Of a stretch of 64,000 nt of DNA, positions 17,989 to 26,436 are shown one piece after another. The DNA is from an uncultured Dysgonomonas sp. (GTDB taxonomy: Bacteria; Bacteroidota; Bacteroidia; Bacteroidales; Dysgonomonadaceae). Under the pieces are notes generated by a model. It was not told the DNA's origin, made no database searches, and worked only from the letters and a program-made list of their open reading frames with translations. Location of the stretch: contig CALKIV010000025.1 of NCBI GenBank assembly GCA_937995835.1, positions 1-64,000 on the forward strand, in the 5' to 3' direction. A program made the position numbers and the translations under genes. How positions within the stretch are numbered: position 1 is the first letter of the stretch; the number at the start of each line of letters is the position of its first letter.

Positions 17989-18081
17989 TACGCCAACAAA
18001 GTAGATAGTGATTATCGAAAAAACGAAAGACATAATTATACTATATATAGAAATTCTAATTAAAAAACTTTTCAAGAAACA

Positions 18082-19425
18082 ATGGAACTTAGCTTATTAA
18101 CAGCAGTATCTCCCGTTGATGGAAGATATAGAGCTCGCACTAAAGGTTTAGCAAACTATTTTTCTGAATATGCACTTATAAAATATCGTGTATTAGTTGA
18201 AATCGAATATTTTATTTCTTTGTGTGAATTGCCTTTACCTCAACTGAAAGATGTGGATCACTCTGTGTTCCCTAAGCTAAGAGCATGTGTCACTGATTTT
18301 TCGGAAGCAGATGCTCAGAAAATTAAGGATATTGAAAAAGTAACCAATCATGACGTTAAGGCTGTAGAATACTTCATAAAAGAAAAATTTGATGATCTAG
18401 GTCTTAGTGCTTACAAGGAATTTATCCACTTTGGACTGACCTCTCAAGATATAAATAATACAGCTATTCCTTTGTCTTTCAAGGATGCATTGCAAGATGT
18501 TTTTTATCCATTGATGCAAAGAATGATCGACAAGCTAGAAGGTATGGCTAAAGAATGGGCAGAAGTGCCTATGCTGGCAAAAACTCACGGACAACCAGCA
18601 TCTCCAACGCGATTGGGTAAAGAGATAATGGTTTTCGTTTCTCGCTTGCAAAAGCAATTTGAAGTATTGAAGCATATCCCTGCATCAGGAAAATTTGGTG
18701 GAGCAACAGGAAACTTCAATGCACATACCGTTGCTTATCCAACGTACGATTGGAAAGAATTTGGAAATAAGTTCTTGGCCGAAAAACTAGGATTAGTCAG
18801 AGAGCAGTGGACCACTCAAATCTCCAATTACGATACTTTGTCAGCGACTTTTGATGCGCTGAAAAGACTAGATACCATAATGATTGATCTGAATAGAGAC
18901 TTTTGGCAATACATCTCTATGGAATATTTCAAACAAAAGATCAAGGAAGGTGAAATTGGATCGTCGGCTATGCCACATAAGGTCAATCCAATTGACTACG
19001 AAAATGCAGAAGGAAATCTTGGAATTGCAAATGCGATCTTGGAACACCTATCTGCAAAATTACCAATCTCGAGATTGCAACGAGATCTGACCGATTCCAC
19101 AGTTTTGAGAAACGTGGGTGTGCCAATGGGGCATATCGTGATAGCAATAGAAAGTACCCTGAAAGGACTAGATAAATTATTATTAAACGAAAAGGCATTG
19201 TACAACGATTTGGACGACTGTTGGGCAGTGGTGGCTGAAGGGATTCAGACAATATTGCGCCGTGAAGGTTATCCAAAACCGTATGAAGCTTTAAAAGAAT
19301 TGACAAGAACCAATGCAGCCATTACTCAAGAGTCTATATTGACCTTTATAGATGGTTTGAATGTAAATGATGCTGTAAAAGATGAACTTAAAAAAATTAC
19401 ACCTCATACTTATACAGGTGTATAA
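18082..19425 (+). CDS. purB: Adenylosuccinate lyase
   Basis: PurB (447 residues) cleaves fumarate from adenylosuccinate to give AMP and from SAICAR earlier in purine synthesis. The fumarase/aspartase-superfamily signature SSAMPHKVNPIDYENAEGN is at about 294-312, and TSQDINNTA and KTHGQPASPT motifs are intact. Length is normal. It has its own promoter. Confidence 0.97.
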   Translation: MELSLLTAVSPVDGRYRARTKGLANYFSEYALIKYRVLVEIEYFISLCELPLPQLKDVDHSVFPKLRACVTDFSEADAQKIKDIEKVTNHDVKAVEYFIKEKFDDLGLSAYKEFIHFGLTSQDINNTAIPLSFKDALQDVFYPLMQRMIDKLEGMAKEWAEVPMLAKTHGQPASPTRLGKEIMVFVSRLQKQFEVLKHIPASGKFGGATGNFNAHTVAYPTYDWKEFGNKFLAEKLGLVREQWTTQISNYDTLSATFDALKRLDTIMIDLNRDFWQYISMEYFKQKIKEGEIGSSAMPHKVNPIDYENAEGNLGIANAILEHLSAKLPISRLQRDLTDSTVLRNVGVPMGHIVIAIESTLKGLDKLLLNEKALYNDLDDCWAVVAEGIQTILRREGYPKPYEALKELTRTNAAITQESILTFIDGLNVNDAVKDELKKITPHTYTGV

Positions 19426-19489
19426 ACTAATCGTTAGCCGAGAGGCTGGCTGGGTTTAATCGTGAATATGTAAGACATTACGGAATAAA

Positions 19490-20989
19490 ATGTTAGAAGA
19501 AGAAAAAAACAGACAGGATGATGATTCATCCGATGGTAGCCCTAAAAAACGTAAAAGAATTAGGGTAGGAGATTCGAGCTCTAATACCAGAGAAAGAGTG
19601 CCGTATCGAAGTTCTGATGGAAGCAAATCTCCTAGAACTGATGATAGAGAGCAAAGACCATATCAACCTCGAAGTGGTTCGACTGGAGGATATAACAATC
19701 AGCGCAGAGATTATGGCTCTGGCCAACAACGCGAAGGTGGTTATCAAAGTGGCTATAATAATCAGCGTAGAGATTATGGCTCTGGCCAACAACGCGAAGG
19801 TGGTTATCAAAGTGGCTATAATAATCAGCGTAGAGATTATGGTTCTGGTCAACAACGTGAAGGAGGCTACCAGCGCGAAGGGGGTTACCAACGCGAAGGT
19901 GGATATCAACAAGGAGGATACAATCAGCGCAGAGACTACAGTTCAGGCCAACAGCGCGAAGGTGGATACCAGCAACGTAGAGATTATGGTTCTGGTCAAC
20001 AACGCGAAGGCGGTTACCAACGTGAAGGTGGCTATCAACGCAGAGACTATAACTCTAATCAAGGAGAAGGCGGACAACGTAGCGATTATCGTAGTCGTAA
20101 TCCTTACCAACAAGGACAAAGACGAAACGATGGAGGATATCAACGTCGAAATGATGGGCGTAGTGAATATCAACAACGAGGACGAAATTATAATAACTTC
20201 AACTCAAGAGGTGGAGATGCTCCAGCACGCTATATAAAGCCTGTTAAGTATAAGGAAAATGTAGATCCGGAAACAGAAATACGTTTAAACAAATACTTAG
20301 CTAATGCCGGAGTTTGCTCTCGTAGAGAGGCAGATGGTTTTATTACATCTGGTGAAGTAAAAGTTAATGGAGAAGTAGTTACTGAATTGGGAACCAAAAT
20401 AAAATATGGTGACAAAGTTCAGTTCAAGGACAAAGATGTTGAGATTGAAAGCAAAGTATATGTGCTACTTAACAAACCAAAAAACTGTGTGACTACATCT
20501 GACGATCCTCAAAATAGATTGACCGTAATGGACTTGGTGAAGAATGCTTGTTCTGAGCGCATTTACCCAGTAGGACGTTTGGATAGAAACACCACAGGAG
20601 TACTATTGTTGACAAATGATGGTGATCTAGCTTCTAAATTGATGCATCCGAAATACAAGAAGAAAAAGATTTATCAAGTAACTCTTGATAAGGATGTTAC
20701 AGTGGAGCATATGCAAGCTATTGCTGATGGTGTAGAGCTAGATGATGGAGAAATCCACGCAGACTCTATTGCCTACAATTCAGAAGATCATTTGAATGTA
20801 GTGGGAATAGAAATTCACTCTGGTAGAAACAGAATTGTTCGTCGTATTTTCGAAAAATTAGGTTACAGAGTGGTGAAACTCGATAGAGTTTATTTCTCCG
20901 GCTTGACAAAAAAGAATGTAACAAGAGGAAAATGGCGCTATTTGACAGCCGAAGAAGTGAATATGCTTCGTATGGGTGCTTTTGAGTGA
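19490..20989 (+). CDS. rluB: RluB-type rRNA pseudouridine synthase with a long repetitive N-terminal tail
   Basis: The 499-residue protein has two parts. Residues 1 to about 250 are disordered and made of Arg, Gly, Gln, Tyr and Asp, including three 21-residue repeats of the type GYNNQRRDYGSGQQREGGYQ at about 67-129. An S4 RNA-binding domain begins near 264 (IRLNKYLANAGVCSRREAD). The RsuA/RluB catalytic domain follows with the catalytic Asp near residue 365 in GRLDRNTTGVLLLTNDG. The expected activity is pseudouridylation of 23S rRNA. Such RG-rich extensions of RluB are common in Bacteroidetes and probably bind RNA or change copy number easily. Confidence 0.92.
   Translation: MLEEEKNRQDDDSSDGSPKKRKRIRVGDSSSNTRERVPYRSSDGSKSPRTDDREQRPYQPRSGSTGGYNNQRRDYGSGQQREGGYQSGYNNQRRDYGSGQQREGGYQSGYNNQRRDYGSGQQREGGYQREGGYQREGGYQQGGYNQRRDYSSGQQREGGYQQRRDYGSGQQREGGYQREGGYQRRDYNSNQGEGGQRSDYRSRNPYQQGQRRNDGGYQRRNDGRSEYQQRGRNYNNFNSRGGDAPARYIKPVKYKENVDPETEIRLNKYLANAGVCSRREADGFITSGEVKVNGEVVTELGTKIKYGDKVQFKDKDVEIESKVYVLLNKPKNCVTTSDDPQNRLTVMDLVKNACSERIYPVGRLDRNTTGVLLLTNDGDLASKLMHPKYKKKKIYQVTLDKDVTVEHMQAIADGVELDDGEIHADSIAYNSEDHLNVVGIEIHSGRNRIVRRIFEKLGYRVVKLDRVYFSGLTKKNVTRGKWRYLTAEEVNMLRMGAFE
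19688..19876 (+). repeat. Three 63-bp tandem repeats within rluB
   Basis: Units begin at 19688, 19751 and 19814. The second and third are nearly identical at the start, and the first two are nearly identical at the end. Each encodes 21 residues in frame, so unit gain or loss keeps the reading frame. Shorter QREGGY repeats continue to about 20040. Confidence 0.9.
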
Positions 20990-21010
20990 GACGTCATCAA
21001 ATGATTATAG

Positions 21011-21046
21011 AAAAAGCCTTTATCTTGAAAAAGATGAAGGCTTTTT
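21011..21046 (+). terminator. Bidirectional terminator between rluB and cbpM
   Basis: AAAAAGCCTTTATCTT (21011-21026) pairs with AAGATGAAGGCTTTTT (21031-21046), 16 bp with one G-T pair and a GAAA tetraloop. T-runs on both strands let it end both the plus-strand rluB and the minus-strand cbpA-cbpM transcripts. Confidence 0.9.
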
Positions 21047-21069
21047 TGTATTGTTATAGCATGCAAATA

Positions 21070-21363
21070 TTACAGACCGTCAAGCAGTTTTACTTTCTCT
21101 TTCAAAGACGCTATTTCACCTTCCATTTCCTCTATGCGATTCATGAGATTTTGCACCACATCGATGCCCTCTACATTGATTGAGAGTTCGTAATGCCAAC
21201 GCGTGTAGCGCTCTACATCTCTAAGCTGTGAGGTGGAAATATAAAATTGCTCTTCTTGTTCCAAAAGTTCTATCAAGCCTACTTCTTGTAGTCCGAACAA
21301 AAAATCAGGTTCTATCTGATTGTGTGAACAGTATTCTGTTATTATGATCAACTCAGTATCCAT
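21070..21363 (-). CDS. cbpM: CbpM-type modulator of the CbpA co-chaperone (MerR-like)
   Basis: A 97-residue protein with the MerR-like winged-helix start seen in CbpM (CSHNQIEPDFLFGLQEVGLI) and a C-terminal coiled coil (MNRIEEMEGEIASLKEKVKLL). CbpM binds the J domain of CbpA and blocks its action on DnaK. The gene lies 14 bp downstream of cbpA on the same strand, the usual arrangement. A weak GGAA-type ribosome-binding sequence precedes the ATG. Confidence 0.82.
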   Translation of the reverse strand: MDTELIIITEYCSHNQIEPDFLFGLQEVGLIELLEQEEQFYISTSQLRDVERYTRWHYELSINVEGIDVVQNLMNRIEEMEGEIASLKEKVKLLDGL

Positions 21364-21376
21364 GATATTCCTTTTT

Positions 21377-22297
21377 TTATTGATTAGCTAACTTTCTGAA
21401 CAGCTCTTTTTGTTCTGCCGTCAGATTAGTGGGCACTATGATGTTGTACGTAATGTATAGATCTCCAAAGGTGTCAGCTTTCTTATACACGGGAAATCCT
21501 TTTCCTTTTAGGCGAACTTTAGTACCGTTTTGAGTTCCTTCGGCAATGTTTAATTTCACTTTGTTGTCGAAGGTGTCTACAATGATTTCTCCTCCTAATA
21601 CTGCTTTGTAGATATCTAAGTCTACACTCCTATACAGATCATCCCCCACACGTTTAAATGTAGGATCGTCTCCTATCACAAAGGTGATATATAGATCTCC
21701 GTTTGGTGCACCGTTTGCGCCAGCACCACCATGTCCTGCCAGTTTGATCACTTGCCCATTAGCAACCCCTGCGGGGATGGTGATTCGTAAGTCTTTGCCG
21801 TTGACATTCAACACTCGTTTGTGTGTCTGTGAAGCGTCTCGCAGGCTGATGTGCATCTCGCTGGTGTAATCTTGTCCACGATAGGCATGTCTGCCAGATG
21901 ATTGTCCTCTTCGTTGTCCGAAAAGAGATTCAAAAAAGTCCGAAAAATCTCCATCATCGCCCGAGTAGGTGTAGGACGCGCCTCCACCAGATCTTGATCC
22001 TCCAAACTGACTGTAATCGGCAAAGCCTCCTTGGTTAGCCTGCTGTTGGCGAGCTTTTTCAAACTCTTCGGCATGCTTCCAATTTTCGCCATACTCGTCA
22101 TACTTCTTTCTGTTTTCGGCATTGCTCAGCACCTCGTTGGCCTCATTGATCTGCTGAAATTTCAGCTTTGCCTCCTCATTATTGGGGTTAATGTCGGGGT
22201 GATATTTGCGAGCCAACTTGCGATATGCTTTCTTGATATCGTCTGCTGTTGAAGTTTTAGGAATGCCCAATATACTGTAATAGTCTATAAAAGCCAT
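21377..22297 (-). CDS. cbpA: CbpA-like DnaJ-family co-chaperone
   Basis: The 306-residue protein has a J domain (1-70) with His33-Pro34-Asp35 in KYHPDINP. A Gly/Phe/Ser-rich linker (about 75-140) and two C-terminal substrate-binding domains follow. The zinc-finger region of DnaJ is absent, which separates CbpA from DnaJ; the true dnaJ lies at 36.6 kb. It should deliver substrates to DnaK and is likely controlled by the CbpM encoded downstream. Its promoter region carries a palindromic -7 element. Confidence 0.92.
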   Translation of the reverse strand: MAFIDYYSILGIPKTSTADDIKKAYRKLARKYHPDINPNNEEAKLKFQQINEANEVLSNAENRKKYDEYGENWKHAEEFEKARQQQANQGGFADYSQFGGSRSGGGASYTYSGDDGDFSDFFESLFGQRRGQSSGRHAYRGQDYTSEMHISLRDASQTHKRVLNVNGKDLRITIPAGVANGQVIKLAGHGGAGANGAPNGDLYITFVIGDDPTFKRVGDDLYRSVDLDIYKAVLGGEIIVDTFDNKVKLNIAEGTQNGTKVRLKGKGFPVYKKADTFGDLYITYNIIVPTNLTAEQKELFRKLANQ

Positions 22298-22340
22298 ACG
22301 CTAAAATTTTGTTTAGATTTTGTTTTCTCTTTAAAATTAG

Positions 22341-22354
22341 CAAAAATATTTTTG
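22341..22354. promoter_or_regulatory. Palindromic -7 element between cbpA and asnS
   Basis: CAAAAATATTTTTG is a perfect 14-bp palindrome. Read on the minus strand it gives TATTTTTG, a -7 match about 45 nt before cbpA; on the plus strand it gives the same element about 145 nt before asnS. Minus-strand use is more likely because asnS has a closer -7 element. No good -33 was found. Confidence 0.4.
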
Positions 22355-22461
22355 TAATAAATTTAAGCTCTATCTAAATATAACAACTAATTTGTTGTTA
22401 GGCTTGTGATTTCATTGAAATTTAGTGATTAACTTCTTTTTTAAAGATAGAATAAAAGTAA

Positions 22462-22469
22462 TATCTTTG
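22462..22469 (+). promoter_or_regulatory. -7 element of the asnS promoter
   Basis: TATCTTTG matches TAnnTTTG and lies 31 nt before the ATG at 22501. The -33 region is T-rich but lacks a TTTG. Confidence 0.5.
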
Positions 22470-22500
22470 TGTCTTCAATTATTTCATAAAAAGAAAAAAA

Positions 22501-23931
22501 ATGAGCGAATTACGTAGAACAAAAATTGTAGACATGCTCCAAAACCCAAGTTTCGGGGCTAGAGTAGAAGTTAAAGGATGGGTAAGAACTATCCGTGGTA
22601 ATAAATATGTACAATTTATACATCTTAATGATGGTTCTACGGTTAATAATTTGCAAATCGTGGCAGATGTAGAAAAATTCAGTGATGAAGCTTTTGATAA
22701 AATTACTACCGGTTCGGCTCTACGTGTAGTGGGAACGCTGGTAGAATCGCAAGGCAAAGGGCAAACGATGGAAATTCAGGCAGATGAAATACTATTGTAT
22801 GGAACTGCCGATCCTGAAACCTATCCTTTGCAAAAGAAAGGACACTCGCCAGAATTTATGCGCGAGATCGCACATCTTCGTCCACGTACCAATATCTTTG
22901 GAGCAATTTTCCGTATGCGTCATCACATGTCGTATGCTGTACATAAATATTTCAACGATCACGGATTCTTCTATTTTCATACGCCAATCATCACAGCATC
23001 TGATGCTGAGGGAGCCGGGCAAATGTTTCAGGTGACTACTTTGGGCTTGAACAATCCTCCAAGAACTAAGGAGGGGGAAGTAGACTATCACGAAGATTTC
23101 TTTGGTCATTCTGCCAACCTGACTGTTTCAGGACAGCTGGAAGGTGAACTTGGAGCAATGGCATTGGGTTCAATTTACACTTTTGGACCAACCTTCAGAG
23201 CCGAAAATTCAAATACGCCTCGCCACTTGGCAGAGTTTTGGATGATAGAGCCAGAGGTTGCTTTCAGCGACAATGAGGATAATATGAATCTTGCTGAGGA
23301 CTTTTTGAAATATCTGATCAACTATGCCTTAGAATATTGTATGGATGATATTCAGTTCTTGAACGATCATGTGGATATGTTCTATGGTACGAAGAAGAAT
23401 AAAGATGAAATGGGGCTCGTAGATCGCCTGAAATTTATCGTGAACAATAAATTCATCCGTATCACTTACACCGAGGGTGTGAAGATATTGGAAGAAAGTG
23501 GAGCTAAATTTGAATACCCTGTTTATTGGGGTGCTGACCTAGCATCGGAACACGAACGCTATTTGGTAGAGAAACATTTCAAATGTCCAGTGATCATGAC
23601 TGACTATCCGAAGGAAATAAAGTCATTCTATATGAAGCACAACGAAGATGGTAAAACCGTTAGAGGGATGGACGTATTGTTCCCTAAAATCGGAGAAATC
23701 ATTGGCGGATCTGAAAGAGAGACCGATTACGATGTGCTGATGGGTAGAGTGAAAGATCTAAACATGGATGTCAGCTCTATTTGGTGGTATTTGGAAACTA
23801 GAAAATTTGGTACTGCACCTCATGCCGGATTCGGTCTTGGATTCGAGCGTCTGATGCTTTTCGTTACAGGTATGGCTAATATCCGCGATGTGATTCCATT
23901 CCCTCGTACACCGAATAATGCTTCATTCTAA
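22501..23931 (+). CDS. asnS: Asparaginyl-tRNA synthetase
   Basis: AsnRS (476 residues) charges tRNA-Asn. It has an OB-fold anticodon-binding domain (about 1-110), then a class II catalytic core with motif 2 near FRAENSNTPRHLAEFWMIEPE and motif 3 in GFGLGFERLMLF close to the C terminus. The residue pattern after motif 2 fits AsnRS rather than AspRS. Its own promoter and a strong terminator make it a single-gene unit. A tRNA-Asn gene lies at the left window edge. Confidence 0.95.
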   Translation: MSELRRTKIVDMLQNPSFGARVEVKGWVRTIRGNKYVQFIHLNDGSTVNNLQIVADVEKFSDEAFDKITTGSALRVVGTLVESQGKGQTMEIQADEILLYGTADPETYPLQKKGHSPEFMREIAHLRPRTNIFGAIFRMRHHMSYAVHKYFNDHGFFYFHTPIITASDAEGAGQMFQVTTLGLNNPPRTKEGEVDYHEDFFGHSANLTVSGQLEGELGAMALGSIYTFGPTFRAENSNTPRHLAEFWMIEPEVAFSDNEDNMNLAEDFLKYLINYALEYCMDDIQFLNDHVDMFYGTKKNKDEMGLVDRLKFIVNNKFIRITYTEGVKILEESGAKFEYPVYWGADLASEHERYLVEKHFKCPVIMTDYPKEIKSFYMKHNEDGKTVRGMDVLFPKIGEIIGGSERETDYDVLMGRVKDLNMDVSSIWWYLETRKFGTAPHAGFGLGFERLMLFVTGMANIRDVIPFPRTPNNASF

Positions 23932-23959
23932 GAATTTAATCAAGAAGAAATAAAAATAC

Positions 23960-24015
23960 AATCTCAATTGTGGGAGAAACTAGTTGAAAAACCACTCCTG
24001 CAATTGAGATTTTTT
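23960..24015 (+). terminator. Terminator after asnS
   Basis: AATCTCAATTG (23960-23970) pairs perfectly with CAATTGAGATT (24001-24011), followed by TTTT; inner sequence adds a few more pairs. Confidence 0.85.
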
Positions 24016-24046
24016 ACTGTTAACACGTTATACAAAATACATTATT

Positions 24047-24811
24047 ATGAAAAAAATATTTTTTGCCTCATTGATTCTTCTGCTGTTCACGCAGTGTAAT
24101 AAAGTAATTCAAGTGCAATTGGAAGCAGCTGCTGAGGCTGTAAATGCAATGGGTCCTCAACAAATTGACGAGATTACAAGGCTGGATAGTTGTACAACAA
24201 AGCCCAATGCCTTGATCTATCACTATACCTTAGAGTTAGGAGAGGATGCAGATCAATTGTCAGTTCCAATTTTCGAACTATATCAAGAAAAAGAGTTGCT
24301 GACATCATTGAAGGGGGGCGACAAAAATGTGCAAAAACTGTTGGATACCGGTGTGGATTTAGTTTTCACTTATTACGACAAGGGAGAAGCCTTTGCGTCT
24401 ATAAAGATAAATAAGAGTGACATAAATCAAGCAAATGATTTGAAAAATGATAGTACCGTCTACAAGAAGATGGTACGTCTAACGTCCATTCTGGAAGAGG
24501 ATTTTCCTCAAACTATGCTGACGGGGTCGTTGTTGGATATAACAACCATCTATCCTAGAACTTTGGAAATGAATGTTGAAGAATCAGTATATACGGCTTC
24601 AGCCCAATTTGATAGTGTGAGCTTCAAAAATGAGAGAATGGATGAATATTTTGAATCGTTGAAAGAGAATCTGTTTTCTGACTATCTGGGAGGAAATGCA
24701 AACATCGTTTACAGATATATCTTCAAGGATAAAGATGGTAATTATTTGACTACCATCGAGTCTACGATTAAGGAATATGAAAGCACAACTGATGAAGCTA
24801 TTACCTTATAA
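24047..24811 (+). CDS. Hypothetical lipoprotein-like protein
   Basis: I do not recognise this 254-residue protein. A hydrophobic leader ends in LFTQC with Cys-17; Gln before the Cys makes the lipobox atypical. After it come two alpha/beta halves that may be repeats of each other: each has a TASA- or YHYT-type strand, a helix with Glu/Lys, and a strand pair (LVFTYYDKGEAFASIKI, then IVYRYIFKDKDGNYLTTI). It sits between asnS and a GNAT gene with 18 bp to the latter, suggesting co-transcription. Confidence 0.75.
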   Translation: MKKIFFASLILLLFTQCNKVIQVQLEAAAEAVNAMGPQQIDEITRLDSCTTKPNALIYHYTLELGEDADQLSVPIFELYQEKELLTSLKGGDKNVQKLLDTGVDLVFTYYDKGEAFASIKINKSDINQANDLKNDSTVYKKMVRLTSILEEDFPQTMLTGSLLDITTIYPRTLEMNVEESVYTASAQFDSVSFKNERMDEYFESLKENLFSDYLGGNANIVYRYIFKDKDGNYLTTIESTIKEYESTTDEAITL

Positions 24812-24829
24812 GAAGGACTACAACAGGTC

Positions 24830-25279
24830 ATGAAAGTAATATCGGTAAGAGAAAATCCAGAATATAAAGAGCAGATCATTTCATTCTTGCAAGCGAGCTG
24901 GAGTGAGGTGCTTCCTGTGATGTATAGCGACAGTGTAACGCATTGCATTGATGCTGAACTGCCCTTACCTCAATGGTATGTTTTGGAAAAAGAAGGTTTA
25001 CTGATTGGTTGCGCAGGATTAATAACTAACGATTTTATAAGTCGTGGAGACTTATATCCATGGTTGGCTGCTCTCTTTATCAGTGAGGAGCATAGAGGAA
25101 ATTGCTATGCACAACTATTGATCGACAAAGCTAAAGAGGATGCCTTGAAAGCCAGATTTAAAAAATTGTATCTATCAACAGATCATATCGGTTTTTATGA
25201 AAAATATGGCTGGACATACATTGGCGATGGTTATCATCCATGGGATGAGACAACGAGAATCTATGAGATCGGTCTATAA
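24830..25279 (+). CDS. GNAT-family N-acetyltransferase
   Basis: A 149-residue acetyl-CoA-dependent transferase. The acetyl-CoA site is seen in AALFISEEHRGNCYAQLLIDKAKEDA (motif A, here with R-G-N-C-Y-A in place of the usual R/Q-x-x-G-x-A), followed by LYLSTDHIGFYEKYGWTY (motif B). The substrate is unknown. It follows the lipoprotein-like gene closely and is ended by a strong terminator. Confidence 0.88.
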   Translation: MKVISVRENPEYKEQIISFLQASWSEVLPVMYSDSVTHCIDAELPLPQWYVLEKEGLLIGCAGLITNDFISRGDLYPWLAALFISEEHRGNCYAQLLIDKAKEDALKARFKKLYLSTDHIGFYEKYGWTYIGDGYHPWDETTRIYEIGL

Positions 25280-25298
25280 CTGAAAGTAAATATAACAG

Positions 25299-25332
25299 AA
25301 GAGGTTATCCCATGATGGATAACCTCTTTTTT
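25299..25332 (+). terminator. Terminator after the GNAT gene
   Basis: AAGAGGTTATCC (25299-25310) pairs perfectly with GGATAACCTCTT (25317-25328); 6-nt loop, T-run to 25332. Confidence 0.92.
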
Positions 25333-25414
25333 GCATATTGACAAATCTCATCAATATAACACACAATTTATTTTGAGGGATGAGACAATAGAGAAAAGAT
25401 TGACGAATTTGTTG

Positions 25415-25422
25415 TAAATTTG
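25415..25422 (+). promoter_or_regulatory. -7 element for the lipoprotein at 25460
   Basis: TAAATTTG matches TAnnTTTG, 38 nt before the ATG. No TTTG at -33. Confidence 0.4.
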
Positions 25423-25459
25423 TAAGTATACACTAAACTATATTATAATAAAACAGAGG

Positions 25460-26320
25460 ATGTTTGTTATTAATCATATTAGATCTATATCGATTTTTAT
25501 TTTGGTTTCTCTCTTTGTTAGCTGTTCTGATTCAGTACCTATCATAGGGAAAGACAATCTAGCAGATGAAAACAGATGGAGAGGAAGCTTTCAGGTCAAT
25601 GGAAAAGAAATGCCTTTTACCTTTGCTATTCATGGAGAGCTGAGTAACCCTAATGATTTGAGGGTCTTTCTGTATAATGGAGGCAAAAGTGAGCAGATTG
25701 AATCAGCATGGATGGTAGAAGATAGTATCACCATCCCCATCAATGGAAGGAGAGATATTCTTTGTGGTGAATTTAATGCAGATAGAACTAAAATAGAAGG
25801 TGAGCTAAGAACAGGTTTTGGGTACAGTCCCAAAGTGAAACGTGCTGCCTTTACAGCAGAGAAATCTAATGAGGCAAGATTCGCTTTTACTGAAAGTCCA
25901 ACGGATATCATTCCCAATGGGAGTTGGAAACTAGAGTTTGATACGCTGAAAAATCTTAAGAGAAACAATACCGATGTCCTAAGATATAATATTGACAGAA
26001 CAGGTAGTATCCGACTGCATCGTGAAGGCAATGTGATTTATGGAGAGATTGTGACATATGGGGAAGGCATTCAGGGTTTTGAAGGTGTGATGACAGAAAA
26101 AGGTTTCATTTGTTCATCATTGCATGCAGCTGAGCCTTTCTTGATGGAGGTTACCTTTAGCGATGAGGATCATTTTAGAGGAATAATCACAAATTCTACT
26201 GATGTTTATGCTTTTGGTGCAACAAAGAAAGGAGCAGGACAGGTGACAGCAGAAGAGTCGACAAGTATTCTACAAGGACTTCTGTTGTTGATCAAATCGT
26301 ATTTTGATTATATAGCTTAA
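25460..26320 (+). CDS. Lipoprotein resembling the N-terminal domain of Bacteroidetes TlpA-like proteins
   Basis: The 286-residue protein has a leader with lipobox FVSC, Cys-22, so it is probably membrane-anchored in the periplasm or on the surface. The mature part starts RWRGSFQVNGKEMPFTFAIHG and continues RVFLYNGGKSEQIE and DSITIPI. These resemble the beta-rich domain found before thioredoxin domains in many Bacteroidetes TlpA-type proteins. The protein ends after a second, similar beta domain with no thioredoxin CxxC motif. Function unknown; it is a single-gene unit upstream of kdsA. Confidence 0.75.
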   Translation: MFVINHIRSISIFILVSLFVSCSDSVPIIGKDNLADENRWRGSFQVNGKEMPFTFAIHGELSNPNDLRVFLYNGGKSEQIESAWMVEDSITIPINGRRDILCGEFNADRTKIEGELRTGFGYSPKVKRAAFTAEKSNEARFAFTESPTDIIPNGSWKLEFDTLKNLKRNNTDVLRYNIDRTGSIRLHREGNVIYGEIVTYGEGIQGFEGVMTEKGFICSSLHAAEPFLMEVTFSDEDHFRGIITNSTDVYAFGATKKGAGQVTAEESTSILQGLLLLIKSYFDYIA

Positions 26321-26392
26321 AAAGAATAGTGAATCCAAGACTTCTCCTAGTTGTAGAAGCAACAAATTATATAAATAGAACTATAAAATTAG

Positions 26393-26400
26393 TATCTTTG
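26393..26400 (+). promoter_or_regulatory. -7 element of the kdsA operon promoter
   Basis: TATCTTTG matches TAnnTTTG, 36 nt before the kdsA ATG. The -33 match is weak. Confidence 0.5.
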
Positions 26401-26436
26401 TAATGTAAGATATACCATAAAAGAAGGGCTTAAAAT

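Noticed and set aside
19526..20237. Open frames in other phases over the rluB repeats
   Set aside because: Repetitive composition keeps stops away in several frames; only the frame joined to the S4 and catalytic domains is coding.
21684..22252. Plus-strand open frames opposite cbpA
   Set aside because: Shadows of cbpA; no start context or homology features.
26369..26400. Full -33/-7 promoter for kdsA
   Set aside because: The -7 element is good but no TTTG lies at the right distance, so only the -7 part is reported.
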